Shown in pieces: positions 42,815 through 53,329 of a stretch of DNA of 64,000 nucleotides. The stretch lies in the NCBI GenBank assembly GCA_947646735.1, contig CANTFK010000228.1, positions 62,001-126,000 on the forward strand, read 5' to 3'. This DNA is from Peronospora farinosa. Taxonomy: Eukaryota > Oomycota > Peronosporomycetes > Peronosporales > Peronosporaceae. Made by a program: the position numbers and the translations under genes. Numbering within the stretch: the first letter of the stretch is position 1; each line of letters opens with the position of its first letter. The notes under the pieces are model-generated. The model did not search any database and was not told the origin of the DNA. It saw only the letters and a list, made by a program, of their open reading frames with translations.

Positions 42815-44328
42815 AGAAGGCTACGGAAGGCTGGCGGATAGTGCATGCGTTCAATAAGTTGAATGATGCCACTATTCCTGCACAAACGCCAATTCCCAGG
42901 AAGGACATGGTGCTGAATTCCATGTCAGGTAGTGTCATCTTCAGTGCCATCGACTTGACCAATGGCTTTTACCAGATTTTAATGCGCCCGAGCGATATCC
43001 CACTCACCGCGGTGAGCACCCCGAGTGGAATGTTATGGGAGTGGCTGGTAATGCCACAAGGGTTGAAGAACGCTCCGGCCACTTTCAATCGCATGGTGTC
43101 TCAAGTGTTGAGACCTCTTCGGAACTTTGCCCCAAGTTATTTTGACGATATTTTCGTCCACAGTCGCGCCGAGGGCAACCTCAACGATGTCCAAGTTCAC
43201 CTTCAACACCTGAAGCAAGTGTTTTAAGTTATGCGGGACAACAAGTTGTACGCGAATCTCAAGAAGTGTGTCTTTTGTGCACCGGAGATTCCGGTGTTAG
43301 GTTGCTATGTGAGTAAATCGGGAGTTCGAGCTGATCCAGAGAAGGTGTCGTCCATCTGTTCTTGGTCCACGCCCAAGAACCCTACGGAGTTGCGCCAGTG
43401 GCTCGGCTTGGCTAATTATTTGCACAAGTATACAAAGGATTATGCTGGTTCTATCCAGCCTTTGTCGTCACTCTTGAAGAAAGACGCCACGTGGTTGTGG
43501 CGTCCCGAGCACCAAGCAGCCTTCGAAGCAGTAAAGAAGAGCCTAGCGTCAGCGCCAGTCCTGGTCCTACCAGACGATTCCAAGCCGTTCCACGTGGTTT
43601 GCGACGCCAGTGATTTTGCAATCGGCTGTGCCCTCATGCAATTTGATGATGAGGGCCGTGAACGAGTCGTGAGTTATCAGTCGCGACAGATGAAGCCAGA
43701 TGAGAAGAACTATCCGGTTCACGACAAGGAGTTATTAGCGATGCGCTATGCACTCATCAAGTTTCGCGTGCATCTCCTTGGTGAAAGTACGTTTGCTTTG
43801 TACACCGATCATGCATCGCTGCGCACAGCGATGAAGAGCCCACACCTGTCCCAACGGATGGCACGATGGCTCTCATTCTTCTCTGAGTACAACTTCGTCG
43901 TGCATTACAAGCCAGGCAAGACCAATATTCTCGCTGACGCCTTGTCACGACGTCCTGACTACGATCCTCGGACTGCTCTGAGTCGCCAGGCTACTGATGA
44001 CGAGGACGATGATGACCGATGCGCAATGTGTGTATCGCTGAACTTAACTCGGGTTACACCCGAGCCGTGTTTATTTGATGAGATCGTCGCAGCGTACAAG
44101 GGTGACTCAGATTATGCAGACATTATCGAGTATCTGCGTGCTCCCAGCGATGCTGCCCTGGGAGCATTATCCCGTACCAAGCGCGACCATATTCATCGAT
44201 ACAGTTTAGATGGCGATTTGCTTCTGTATAGCATCGACCAATTCGATGCTCCTCGCACGGTGATTGCCAATGACATGGATTTGCGTGCAAGAATCATTCA
44301 CGAGTATTTCCTGCTGGCGGCCATTTAG
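42811..44328 (+). pseudogene. RT palm, RNase H and integrase start of family A unit 2
   Basis: The RT palm 42811-43227 (catalytic SYFDDIFVHS) ends at the shared TAA. 43231-44328 holds the RT connection, RNase H (DASDFAIGCALMQFD, DKELLAMRYAL, YTDHASLRT) and the region up to the integrase zinc finger. It ends at a 7-bp deletion near 44308 that is not in unit 1 (IIHEYHDAPAGG becomes IIHEYFLLAAI). Confidence 0.88.
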
Positions 44329-44351
44329 GCCGCAAAAAGACTTTCGCGGCT

Positions 44352-45023
44352 GTGTCTCGAGACTTCTTCTGGCCCCACATGTATAAGTGGGTACGCAACT
44401 GGATCCGAACGTGCGAAATATGCCAGCGTGTGAAGCCATCTCCATCGTCACAGGCTCCCTTGCGATCGTTGCCAATTGCAGCAGAGGCCTGGAGATCAGT
44501 CTCGATGAACTTTATCTTCGATTTGCGCCCGATAGCCAAGCTCGAACAGGGGATCATATTATTTTTTGACAGATTCAGCAAGATGACACATCTCGTGCCT
44601 GTTCACGCTAAGGTCACCGCAGCAGAGACCGCGGCGCACTTCATCGACGCGGTGTTCCGTCATCATGGCCTTCCAGAAAACATTGTTTCGGACCGTGATC
44701 CGCGATTTACGTCCGCATTTTGGACATCACTTTTCGAGCTCCTCGGGACAGAACTGCTGATATCGACTGCAGCCCATCCGGAAACGGATGGGCAGACCGA
44801 GCGCGTGAACCGAGTCCTCGAAGACGTTCTTCGAAGTTATGCTACGTCATTTACAAGTTGGAGTGCATTTTTACCACTCGCTGAGTTCGCACTCAACAAC
44901 GCCGTACACGCGTCAACAGGGTTGACGCCATTTTTTGTAAATTCGGCTCGTCACCCTCGTGTTCCTACTGTCCTGGCCGTGGGGCGACCCATGGCTCCAC
45001 TCTGGGGGGGGGGGCAAATGTGA
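44352..45023 (+). CDS. integrase core of family A unit 2
   Basis: 223 residues with CEICQRVKPS (zinc finger end), FFDRFSKMTHL (Asp), IVSDRDPRFTSAFW (Asp) and AHPETDGQTERVNRVLEDV (Glu), so D,D,E is complete. The frame fails at the G-run 45003-45013, a likely homopolymer slip. Confidence 0.88.
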   Translation: MSRDFFWPHMYKWVRNWIRTCEICQRVKPSPSSQAPLRSLPIAAEAWRSVSMNFIFDLRPIAKLEQGIILFFDRFSKMTHLVPVHAKVTAAETAAHFIDAVFRHHGLPENIVSDRDPRFTSAFWTSLFELLGTELLISTAAHPETDGQTERVNRVLEDVLRSYATSFTSWSAFLPLAEFALNNAVHASTGLTPFFVNSARHPRVPTVLAVGRPMAPLWGGGQM

Positions 45024-45100
45024 TAAACAAGGATCGAGTGCAGCTCACGGTATTTTGAGCGCGAATGCAGTAACCCGATCCAAGGCAAAGACGGCCGACT

Positions 45101-46404
45101 TTGACGCCATCAGACGTGGCGTCTCCATTAGCTCGATGGACTGCGCAGACATTGATTGACCCGTCTTCGGGTAAGCGTTCCCCTACTGCCAACTACGCGC
45201 CGATTGAGTCGGCGCGACCAATTGATGACATGGCCGTGTCGGAATTTATACTCCAACGTCAAGCCATCACCAGGTTTGTACGCGACGCACTACAAACTGC
45301 TGTAGACCTACAGAAGGAGAACGCTGACAAACATGGACGAAAGAACATGAGCAAATTTGGGAAAGGTGACCGTGTATTATTATCGACGGAAGGTTTAAGG
45401 GATTCTGCGGTCACTAATCTGGGCGCGAGTAAACTCGCGCCACGCTTCATCGGTCCATTCAAGGTTCTGAAGGTAATTGGCGACGCTTATACACTCGACG
45501 TCCCCTCTTCACTGCGACTCCACCCGACATTCTATGTCGGGCGGCTGAAGGAATATCGTCCGGCTACGCTTCACGGTTTGGCTCCGACGCCGGCTTCAGG
45601 GGTTCGTAAGTCGAACGGCCTTCCCGTCGCGCTCGACGCGCCGATGACATGGGGAGGGGTCTCGATCTCGTCTGAACCTGACCAAGCACTTGGCGCTCCA
45701 GAACCCTTATCCGCTCGAGCAGTTCACGGTTCGACTGCCGGGTCTCACTCGAAGTCTTCTCCGCCCGGGCAGCACGTTCACTGGCAGCCTCAGCCTCCAG
45801 CCGATCATCGGCAGCTACTTCCACGGCCTGGTCAACATCGTCCTGAGCAACCAGGACGCCAGGACTACCATCGCGAGAGCCCCCTCCGCTTGTTGACGCG
45901 AAGGGACAGGTGCGCTGGATTGTAGACCGCATTGTGGGTCACGAGGACCCTCCACAACCAGTACTGCAGTCGGCTCATGAGAAGCGTGCGGTTCCATCCG
46001 TGCGTAGGTACCGAGTACGTTGGCTTGGATTCCCTCCCGAGCAGGATACATGGGGACCACGTTCCTCGCTCCTTCGTGACGTTCCAGATGTGGTTCTGTC
46101 GTATGAAGCCACGAAGTCGGGCTATTCCAAGGCGGGCGAGCACGCGAACGCTCTCGTGACAAACGAGAGCGGTAAGGAGATTCACGTTGTCGGGAACGGG
46201 AACGATGACCAGAACGAGAACGATGTCGCGAACGAGAACGACGCCGTGAACGAGAACGTCGCGGTGAATACATATCACGATTGCGAGGCGAGAATCGCGA
46301 AGCAGGACGGACAAGCGAACGTGTCGCTGCCCTGCGCTGATGATCCCGCGGAGATTGACTCCGCTGTCGCGAGTGGTGCTGCCAGCGAGGCGCACCACGA
46401 ATAA
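45101..46404 (+). pseudogene. integrase C-terminal domain, pol tail and chromodomain, unit 2
   Basis: 45101-45925 contains FILQRQAITRFVRDALQ, the GPY/F-type block LAPRFIGPFKVLKV and HPTFYVGRLKEYRP. A one-base loss in a C-run near 45881 (five C versus six in unit 1) shifts the frame. 45910-46404 then carries the chromodomain (RRYRVRWLGFPPEQDTWGPR) and a shorter NEND-type repeat. Confidence 0.83.
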
Positions 46405-47008
46405 CTGCGCTTCTCCGTTCGCCCAGACTTCGCTCATACTTTGCAATCCAACTTCGTTCGCGATCGCTGAGTGGACACTCAGCGATGTGTCGTCGCCATT
46501 CGTCATGAGTTGGGCGTGGAGTCGAGTCACCAGATTGGCATCCTTCATTGACATGGACGAAGCAGAGACGGTCCTCATTCCAAGCTTCCTCACACACTCT
46601 TTCGCGTAGCGCGCCGATGGAGTGATCGGCGCGAAGTTCCTCTCGATCGGTGAGCCATAACTGGAAGTTGCTACCATCCTCGAGCATCCGATTCCAACGT
46701 TGGATGAAGGCGCACCAAGAACGTTGTAGAGATTCATGCTCGATTCCATCAAGACCTTTCCCGCGCAGTTTTCGAAATCGGCGGAAGTAGTCCCGCATCA
46801 TGTCCAGTGAGTCCGGAGCGTGAGCTCCGGACAAGTCGTACAACGACCAAGGTATGAGCTGCCGCGCCATGATGCTGGTTGATGCATTCCCGCTGATGTA
46901 TCTTGGGCGTCCTGCTGGATTGGGTGTTGGGTCTCCAGACATTGCTTGTTCTTTTGTGAGCAAAGGGTTTTCGACAGTTGAGCACTCACGGTTGGTGAGT
47001 GCTGTCAT
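45564..47008 (-). CDS. antisense accessory ORF of family A unit 2 (RS-rich/coiled-coil protein)
   Basis: On minus, the start codon at 47008 touches the polypurine tract, 13 bp from the LTR. The frame is open for 397 codons to 45815, covering the conserved N-terminal domain (RQLIPWSLYDLSGAHAPDSL, LQRSWCAFIQRWN, LRERVCEEAWNEDRLCFVHV) and the Arg/Ser-rich middle (RRSRSRRRSRSRHRSRSGHR). The one-base C-run change near 45881 then moves the coiled-coil end into another frame (45564-45932, with LEAEAASERAARAEK and RRARREGRSTYEP). Restoring one base would give about 481 residues, matching family B. Residues before about 46404 lie outside pol; the rest is antisense to the chromodomain and tail. No known domain recognised. 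Confidence 0.75.
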
Positions 47009-47021
47009 GAGAAGGGGGTGA

Positions 47022-47363
47022 TGTAATGGTCTACATTACACACATAGTATTAATATGAATAAACAATTACATATGTAGGCAGGTGCTGGGCCCGAATAGC
47101 AGGCACAGCGTGGTAATTTATTATTGGTTCATTATTGGGCCTAAAGTCCCCAATATGGACCAATGATAAATCAACCTGAAATTGTGTGGTTCCCGAAAGG
47201 CGGGAACACTGTCGTATTTATTACGACTAAAATCTTCGTAATCAGTACGAATTAAAACCAAAATAAAAATCAGAGTTAAATTTACTTAATACCTAATACT
47301 TGGGCTTGAGTCTTCCTCAAGCGCGCGTGTAAGCTAGTGACGGTACGTTCTAGCCCCGTTACA
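47022..47363 (+). repeat. family A LTR 3 (right end of tandem array)
   Basis: 342 bp, TGTAATGGTC...CCCCGTTACA. The right flanking 5 bp is CTTGT, which does not match the CCGTT on the left of LTR 1. What follows is family D sequence. Confidence 0.93.
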
Positions 47364-47615
47364 CTTGTCCTCTTCACCGTTTCTCGGATCATGTGAAATG
47401 GTCCATCTATATGACATGTCATGTCCACCTCATTCCAGTCTTCCATAGCGACGTGATCTACACCAAGCCGTCTTTCCACATACTTGGATTTACCAATCCT
47501 TCTTCTTAGCGATCGCGTTCACGCGGATAGCCATCGAAAAATACCGGAGATCGCAGTTGCGTAGTTTCTAGGCCATATTTAATTCAACATATAACTGCGA
47601 GCTCCATCATTCGCT

Positions 47616-48785
47616 GTGTTTCATTCCATTCGAAACGTCTCGAAGCTTCTTCTGCTGGATCGCGATTCATCAATATTGACCATAATGGACTTAACCGAAA
47701 AATATGCGATCACACTTTGCCAAATTCACTCTTTCGCTTTGTCACAATCGTCCCCTGCACCATTAGCCCACATACAGTGCTGGCCAAGATGTGCACCGTC
47801 TCGTTTTTCTTTTCTCGTCGCTTCATACCTTATGGCCAGATCTCTACCCGAAAACGATCTCCACCCTCGAAATAGTGTGTTCTTCACGCGCGATCTACCG
47901 ATAAATTCTTCTACAGGATCGCGTATCTTGCTCCCATCTACCCGGATAATCCTTCCTCCTGTTACGGATCGCCAAGCTGCGATCTCGTGGATCTTTTCAC
48001 TGTATGACCGCCTGGAAGCCCAAGATACCATCGTGGAAAGTTATCACTCCACCTTGCAGGAGCAAGAATTTCGTGGAAATCAGCTGGAAACGGAACTCAA
48101 TTCATATCACGAGTTGGTGCCTCGACTGTGCACATTTTTCTTGCGTCGAGATGAAGGGTTGCGCCAACAGCTTGACACCGCTATCAATATGACCAAAGAT
48201 CTCGACCAAGAAGTGAACCAGCTAACGGATCAGTCTCAAGAGATCGCGGATCTGCAGAATGCCTTGTTTCGAGCAAATGCAGAGAAACATCGCATGCAGG
48301 AAACATTCCGCCGTGAGGCGACCAATCTTCAGCGATCTCTGGAAGGAAAATTCCGGCAGCAGACCGCGTCCCTCCAACAGCAACTGGATTCCATCCTCGC
48401 ACAGCGCAATGCTGTAGACAGTATTTAGGCTGCTGAGTTTCGACGCATGAAAATGAAGCCGTCCAAGTAAAAGAAAGCTCGCTCTCAGGCCCAGCAAGCC
48501 GCAAAACACCTACAAGACACGCTGAGCGCGCTTGAGCTTGATCATAATCGCCTCCTGAGTGCGAGTATTCGGAACGACGCAGCCTTGGGTCGACTTCGTA
48601 CCGATGTTGCAGATCGAGAGGCGGAGCGCGATCTAGCCATCCAGGAACAAGATTTACTTCGTTCGCCTTTGGCAGAGTTGGCTACGAGCTTCCTTTCTCC
48701 TCCGACCAGCCTTTTCGCGTCTTCCAATCCCTTGTCGCCAAAGCTCAAACGTGCATTGTCTTCACCGACTTTGGACGTTCCCTGA
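47616..48785 (+). pseudogene. gag-like coiled-coil protein of family D
   Basis: The frame 47616-48428 (270 residues) is followed after stops by 48585-48785. The C-terminal half is a strong coiled coil (QLETELNSYHELVPRL, QEVNQLTDQSQEIADLQNAL, REATNLQRSLEGKF). No zinc knuckle is seen. It is called gag by position at the element start and by general resemblance to coiled-coil Gag proteins, not by a known motif. Confidence 0.5.
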
Positions 48786-48845
48786 AAACGCCCCCGCAGC
48801 ACTCCGGTCTACCTGCGACTTCAGAGCGACCTGGCATTCTAACGC

Positions 48846-49190
48846 GATCTAAAATTCGGCGCGATCTGGTACCTTAACGCGATCTGATACTCCGGTGCGA
48901 TCTAAAATTCGGCGCGATCTGGTACCTTAACGCGATCTGATACTCCGGTGCGATCTGACAATTCAGCGCGATCACTTTGGCGCGATCTAGTACTTTGATG
49001 CGATCTGAAATTCCGGCGCGATCTATTACCCTAACGCGAGCTGATACTTCAGCGCGATCTGGTACCCCGGTGCGATCTTGTACTTCGGCGCGATCTAGTA
49101 CTTTGGCACGAGCTGGTACTTCGGCGCGATCTGGTATTTCAACGCGATCTGCCAAGTCGGTGCGAACCAGTATTACAAGGCGACACAATG
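48846..49190 (+). repeat. 18-bp minisatellite with GCGATCT core
   Basis: About 19 units of 18 bp, each starting GCGATCT (variants GCGAGCT, GCGAACC) followed by a variable 11 bp. On plus it codes for hexapeptides such as RSGTSA and RSSTLA (open frame 48977-49387), so it is probably an in-frame repeat inside the family D gag. One unit near 48970 is 4 bp short, which breaks the frame. Confidence 0.85.
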
Positions 49191-50570
49191 TTCCGTCGAA
49201 AGATAAAGGGAAACGAAAAGCTTGTCCCTCACCTTCGCCTGACTCTGAGTATGACGGATGGTCTTCCGATCCTGAAGACGCTACACTTGCTGCTCTCTCC
49301 GGATCGCGTTTCACCGCGAGGCGTCACACCACCGTGACGAAAATCTCTGGCAACACCGGATCGTCTCAATCTTTTTTACAATGGTAGCCTACCATCCAGA
49401 AAATAGTCAGTCTTGAATTCCTATACGCCTGCTAGCCTTACGGCCAAGATCTCCAAGATCGACCTTTTTGGCGAACCTTCCAGCGACTCGGACGGAAAAA
49501 TTAGCGTTTTAAATGACATTCGTGAAGATATAAACCTGTTGCTCACTCCCGCTCGATACGCCGATCTGCCTGATCTCCAAGAATCACGTGATGCATGGAT
49601 CCGAGAATATCGTGAGCGAAATCCTCGATCGTCGATTCAGGTTGCTCCGTGGTCCGCCCGACGGGTCAGTCTGACCAGTCGGGCGTAATTGGGAATGGAG
49701 TTCTTCTATCAACACATGTCCCGACCGAAAGGGCATCCCTTCACCCCTCAAGCTAATCTCAAGTCTCTTTTTGACTCTGAGTGGATCCCATGACTGATTA
49801 CCCCAGCACAAGTTACTGCGCTTTACGATCAGGAACCGTGGAACGTCACTCGTCGACCGATTACTCCCATCTCTTTCCTTCTTACCGGTTGGCTTAAAGA
49901 TTTGGCGACGATTTACCTCGAATATGAAGATCGACATCGGCAAGCTTTGTATGAGGCGACCCGCTTCCTGTATATATCTAGTAAACATCGAAAGGAATAT
50001 CCAGAGCTGGCAAAATTTTGTCAACAGCGCAAACAGCGTCGATCGAGATCTTGACCCCGCTCGAAAACTATTCTTCGCGTCATTCTTCATGGAATGATCG
50101 AAGGGCACTGCGATCTGGACATTTTGTTGGATCCTTACTTTCTCCACTTCCACTGTACGCGGAAGTGCGACCTTGGTATCCTGGTCTAGAGTGTAAGAAG
50201 AGAAATATCCCTAACTTGGCCACCGCGCTATCGATGTTGAACTCTGCCGAGCCGTGGCGAAGCCAGTATCGATTTTCGATTGAAGGTCACCCGGGATCGC
50301 TGATCCCTCGTCTGACCGGTAATTTTTTTCCATTATTACCTCTCGCGATCCGATCTGGAGTAGCACTTCGCGATCCGATTTCATTTCTTCAGCATTCAAT
50401 ACGATTTCACTGTGTTCGCTTCATTCTTCTGGTCGTCCTTGCAATTGCCTTCTTAATTTGGGCCTATGTAGCCGCGATCTGGTTTTCCAGACCTTCGATC
50501 GACACTCAAATTCACATATATCCTCTTTATCCCAGCTATACAACCTTCTTGTACAGCCATTTTTAACTCT
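49190..50570 (+). pseudogene. capsid-like remainder of family D gag
   Basis: Broken frames follow the minisatellite: 49200-49387 (KRKACPSPSPDSEYDGWSSD), 49413-49688 and a capsid-like stretch to about 50100 (YLEYEDRHRQALYEATRFLY, HRKEYPELAKFCQQRK). 50018-50566 ends with a hydrophobic segment (FILLVVLAIAFLIWAYVAAI) that may be chance translation. No RT is present. Confidence 0.45.
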
Positions 50571-50599
50571 CCGTAAGCGAAATAACCAATTCACTAATC

Positions 50600-51888
50600 T
50601 TCAGCTTTTCCTCTTCATGAGACTGTAAACTTTGTACCGATTACGGCGAGCTTGTTCGCGCTCAAATTCTTGCAAGAATGCCCCACAATTCAGATCCGCC
50701 TCATCAGTCCACAATGAATCGGTATAACCCTTCTAGTAAACCTAAAATTGACGATGTACCCGACAAAAACGAAATTTCTATTGGATCGCATATCCTCAAT
50801 CTTCTCCACCTTAAACTCATTATCCTCAAGTTGTCGCTCCCGGCTATCCTCCGGAAGAAGTGCCTCGTCAAGATCAAAACGATCTTCTTCATCCACCGTC
50901 AGCAACTGCTTCGGGCGGTCGGGGAATAATGTTACACATTTCAGCTTGAATATATGCACGATCGGGAATAACCGATACGGCGTGCCAGCGATCTCCAGGC
51001 GAACAGCGTGATCGCCACACACTTCACTCTCTCGAAAGGTCCGTGCCACATATACGCTAATTTTCGAGCAAATCCTTCCTTCCACTCGATCTAGGTATAA
51101 TCAAATTTGGGTACCGGGCTTGATCTCGTGAGGTTGTAAATCTTCATTATGCTGATCCGCTCGAGTCTGGATAGAAATTTTAAGTCGTTCGTTGACTACA
51201 TCTTGGTTTCGCTGGTAGTGTGGCTGTACATGATATCGCCACCTGCGAGGTTCTCGATCTCGCGGCTGAGTACTTCCTAGTGGCAACGTAGCTTCCAACG
51301 TAGATCGAGAATCCCATCTGTGGATCAACTAAAAAGACGTGTCTCCACGAACTCGATCTTGGACAGTATTAATTTCAAATGTCAATCGCTCAGCATGCTA
51401 GTCCCAATCTTGTAGATTGACGTCCGAGACGTACATTTTCAAAGCTCGGGTTAATGTCTGGACCATACGTTCAGAAGTCCCATTTGCTTGAGGGCGATAT
51501 GTCATAGTCGCTCTTTGCTTTTGCCCAATAAGTCGATTGAACGCACGAAAAAATCTGACATAAATCCAGGTTTCCGATCGTGCCGTTTCGCTTCACTTCC
51601 ACCGAATCGTCGAAAGACGCTCTCCTCGTAATTCTCCACGATCGTCTGATTCGTTCTAGACTTACTCGCCTCGGCAACCACATAGCTCGAAAATAGATCG
51701 ACCCAGACCAATAATTCAGTGTTGCCTTTAAGAGATTTGGGAAGCGATGTAATATGATCCATGGCAATAGTCTGGAACGGATAAGTCGCTTGTAAATTCC
51801 CCAGCGAATCTCCATTAATAACAGGACGTCCTTTTCCAGTCTCGCAGTCAATGCATTCGCTCACATATTGCTGTTCAAAGAGATACAA
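50600..51888 (-). pseudogene. integrase and pol tail of family D
   Basis: On minus: CIDCETGKGRP (zinc-finger end), the integrase core (YPFQTIAMDHITSLPKSLKG, ELLVWVDLFSSYVVAE), a segment at 51101-51328, and a C-terminal part 50690-51085 (VHIFKLKCVTLFPDRPKQ, then EFKVEKIEDMRSNRN, chromodomain-like). Downstream, in another frame, CGAFLQEFEREQARRNRY precedes the end. Several frame breaks; RT and RNase H are absent. Confidence 0.72.
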
Positions 51889-52376
51889 GCCTCTCCAATG
51901 AAATGAGATCCGTTAATACGTCGTGCAGATTCCTTGGTGTCGTCTTTCAAAACTGGCATGGTAGTAAAGCAGAAAATATGTGCAGGGGAAGATTGTGGCG
52001 AAGCGAAAGAGTGAATTTGGCAAAGTGTGATCGCATATTTTTCGGTTAAGTCCATTATGGTCAATATTGATGAATCGCGATCCAGCAGAAGAAGCTTCGA
52101 GACGTTTCGAATGGAATGAAACACAGCGAATGATGGAGCTCGCAGTTATATGTTGAATTAAATATGGCCTAGAAACTACGCAACTGCGATCTCCGGTATT
52201 TTTCGATGGCTATCCGCGTGAACGCGATCGCTAAGAAGAAGGATTGGTAAATCCAAGTATGTGGAAAGACGGCTTGGTGTAGATCACGTCGCTATGGAAG
52301 ACTGGAATGAGGTGGACATGACATGTCATATAGATGGACCATTTCACATGATCCGAGAAACGGTGAAGAGGACAAG

Positions 52377-53300
52377 TCGTAATCCGGCGGACCGCGATCC
52401 GATACTAATATGGTACTAGATCCGATCGAGGTAGCGATCCAGATCGCGGTGATATTGGAGTGGACCACATTACAAGATCTGATTTTTCTGAAAGGGTAAT
52501 ACGTGGCAATATATCCTGAGCTACAAATAGGCAAGATCATAGGTTTTGGTATTTGATTGGTTAACATTAAACAGAGTTTAATTTGCTTTTAAGCACACGT
52601 GTCGACTTCTCTATTCTGGGCAGGATATTTGGCCTCCCGACGCCGAGGATATCGACTACAAGTGCACCCTGGATTGTTTTGGCCAGGTGAAGGAATTCTC
52701 AACACAACAACTCAGTTGCGATCGGACGCAGAATAAACAAGTAAGGGCAAGGCAAGCAAGTTCAGGACGGATCAAGTGGTCAGAAGGTTATGTTTAAGTG
52801 GTCAGAAGATTCAAGCTTCGCCTTATTGGACTATTGGGATCTATTGGTACGATCAAAAAACAAGTACTCGGTCGTTCATGTGAATAATTCCACAAGATCA
52901 CCAAAAAAAACCTATCCCTAACCGATTAGGATCAACATCGACTCAAGTCCACCGAGAAGAGAGCAACCCGCTCTAACGACGGGTACACAAGGTGAGGAAG
53001 GCTTTATACACGAATCGGGGTACCCCCTCCGTTAGTCGGTCTTTCGGGAGCCAGTAAAGAGTTGGAATCGCATCCGCCATTTTGCGAATCCCACTCCATC
53101 ACATGTTCCCTTGTCCCTTCAAACGAAATGGCCTCTGGGACCTTCACAAATTAGGAAAGCACTTTACCACAGCCGCCCCTTGCACTTGCTCAGCCGTACA
53201 GCGGCTTGAGCACGCGCATGTATTCCCTCGTCAATCACGAAGGGTTTTCTGCTTGCTTTTTGTTAAGTAGTCCGTGGCCAACCTGGGTCACTCCAGCTGT
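52377..53300. other. anonymous repeat-derived region, possible family D LTR remainder
   Basis: Non-coding, no domain. The first part contains GCGATCC-rich sequence similar in style to family D and is probably its LTR or flank. From about 53080 a segment resembles 55720-55790 (CCCTTGTCCCTTTAAAC...AGGAAAGCACTT). Confidence 0.4.
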
Positions 53301-53329
53301 AGTTTTAATCTTCGATACATTGAGCTGTA

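Larger units (their letters stand above)
40044..47021 (+). mobile_element. family A unit 2 internal region (uninterrupted)
   Basis: A 6.98-kb internal region with primer-binding site, gag, protease, linker, RT, RNase H, integrase, chromodomain, 3' non-pol region and polypurine tract (47009-47021). It is nearly identical to unit 1 and shares with it four frame-breaking lesions (gag leader stop, protease-end stop, RT frameshift, RT nonsense). Confidence 0.94.
47364..52376. mobile_element. family D retroelement fragments in inverted arrangement
   Basis: The two ends, 47364-47760 and 51980-52376, are 397-bp inverted copies of one sequence. It includes the start of a gag-like frame (MFHSIRNVSKLLLLDRDSS). 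From the left end gag runs on plus to about 50570. From the right end the same gag start on minus jumps, after an internal deletion, to integrase and pol tail (51888-50600). These are two fragments of one gypsy family facing each other. Confidence 0.78.

Noticed and set aside
47616..48428. Coiled-coil frame as a host gene
   Set aside because: Its first 48 or so codons lie in the 397-bp inverted repeat and recur at 51980-52124 fused to integrase, so it belongs to a mobile element.
48846..49190. Regular repeat array resembling a CRISPR
   Set aside because: The unit is 18 bp with only 11 variable bases, it is partly coding, and the context is a eukaryotic retroelement.
50018..50566. Frame with a membrane segment as a membrane protein gene
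   Set aside because: It begins inside gag-like sequence in a shifted frame. The hydrophobic part has no supporting start, signal or homologous copy here.
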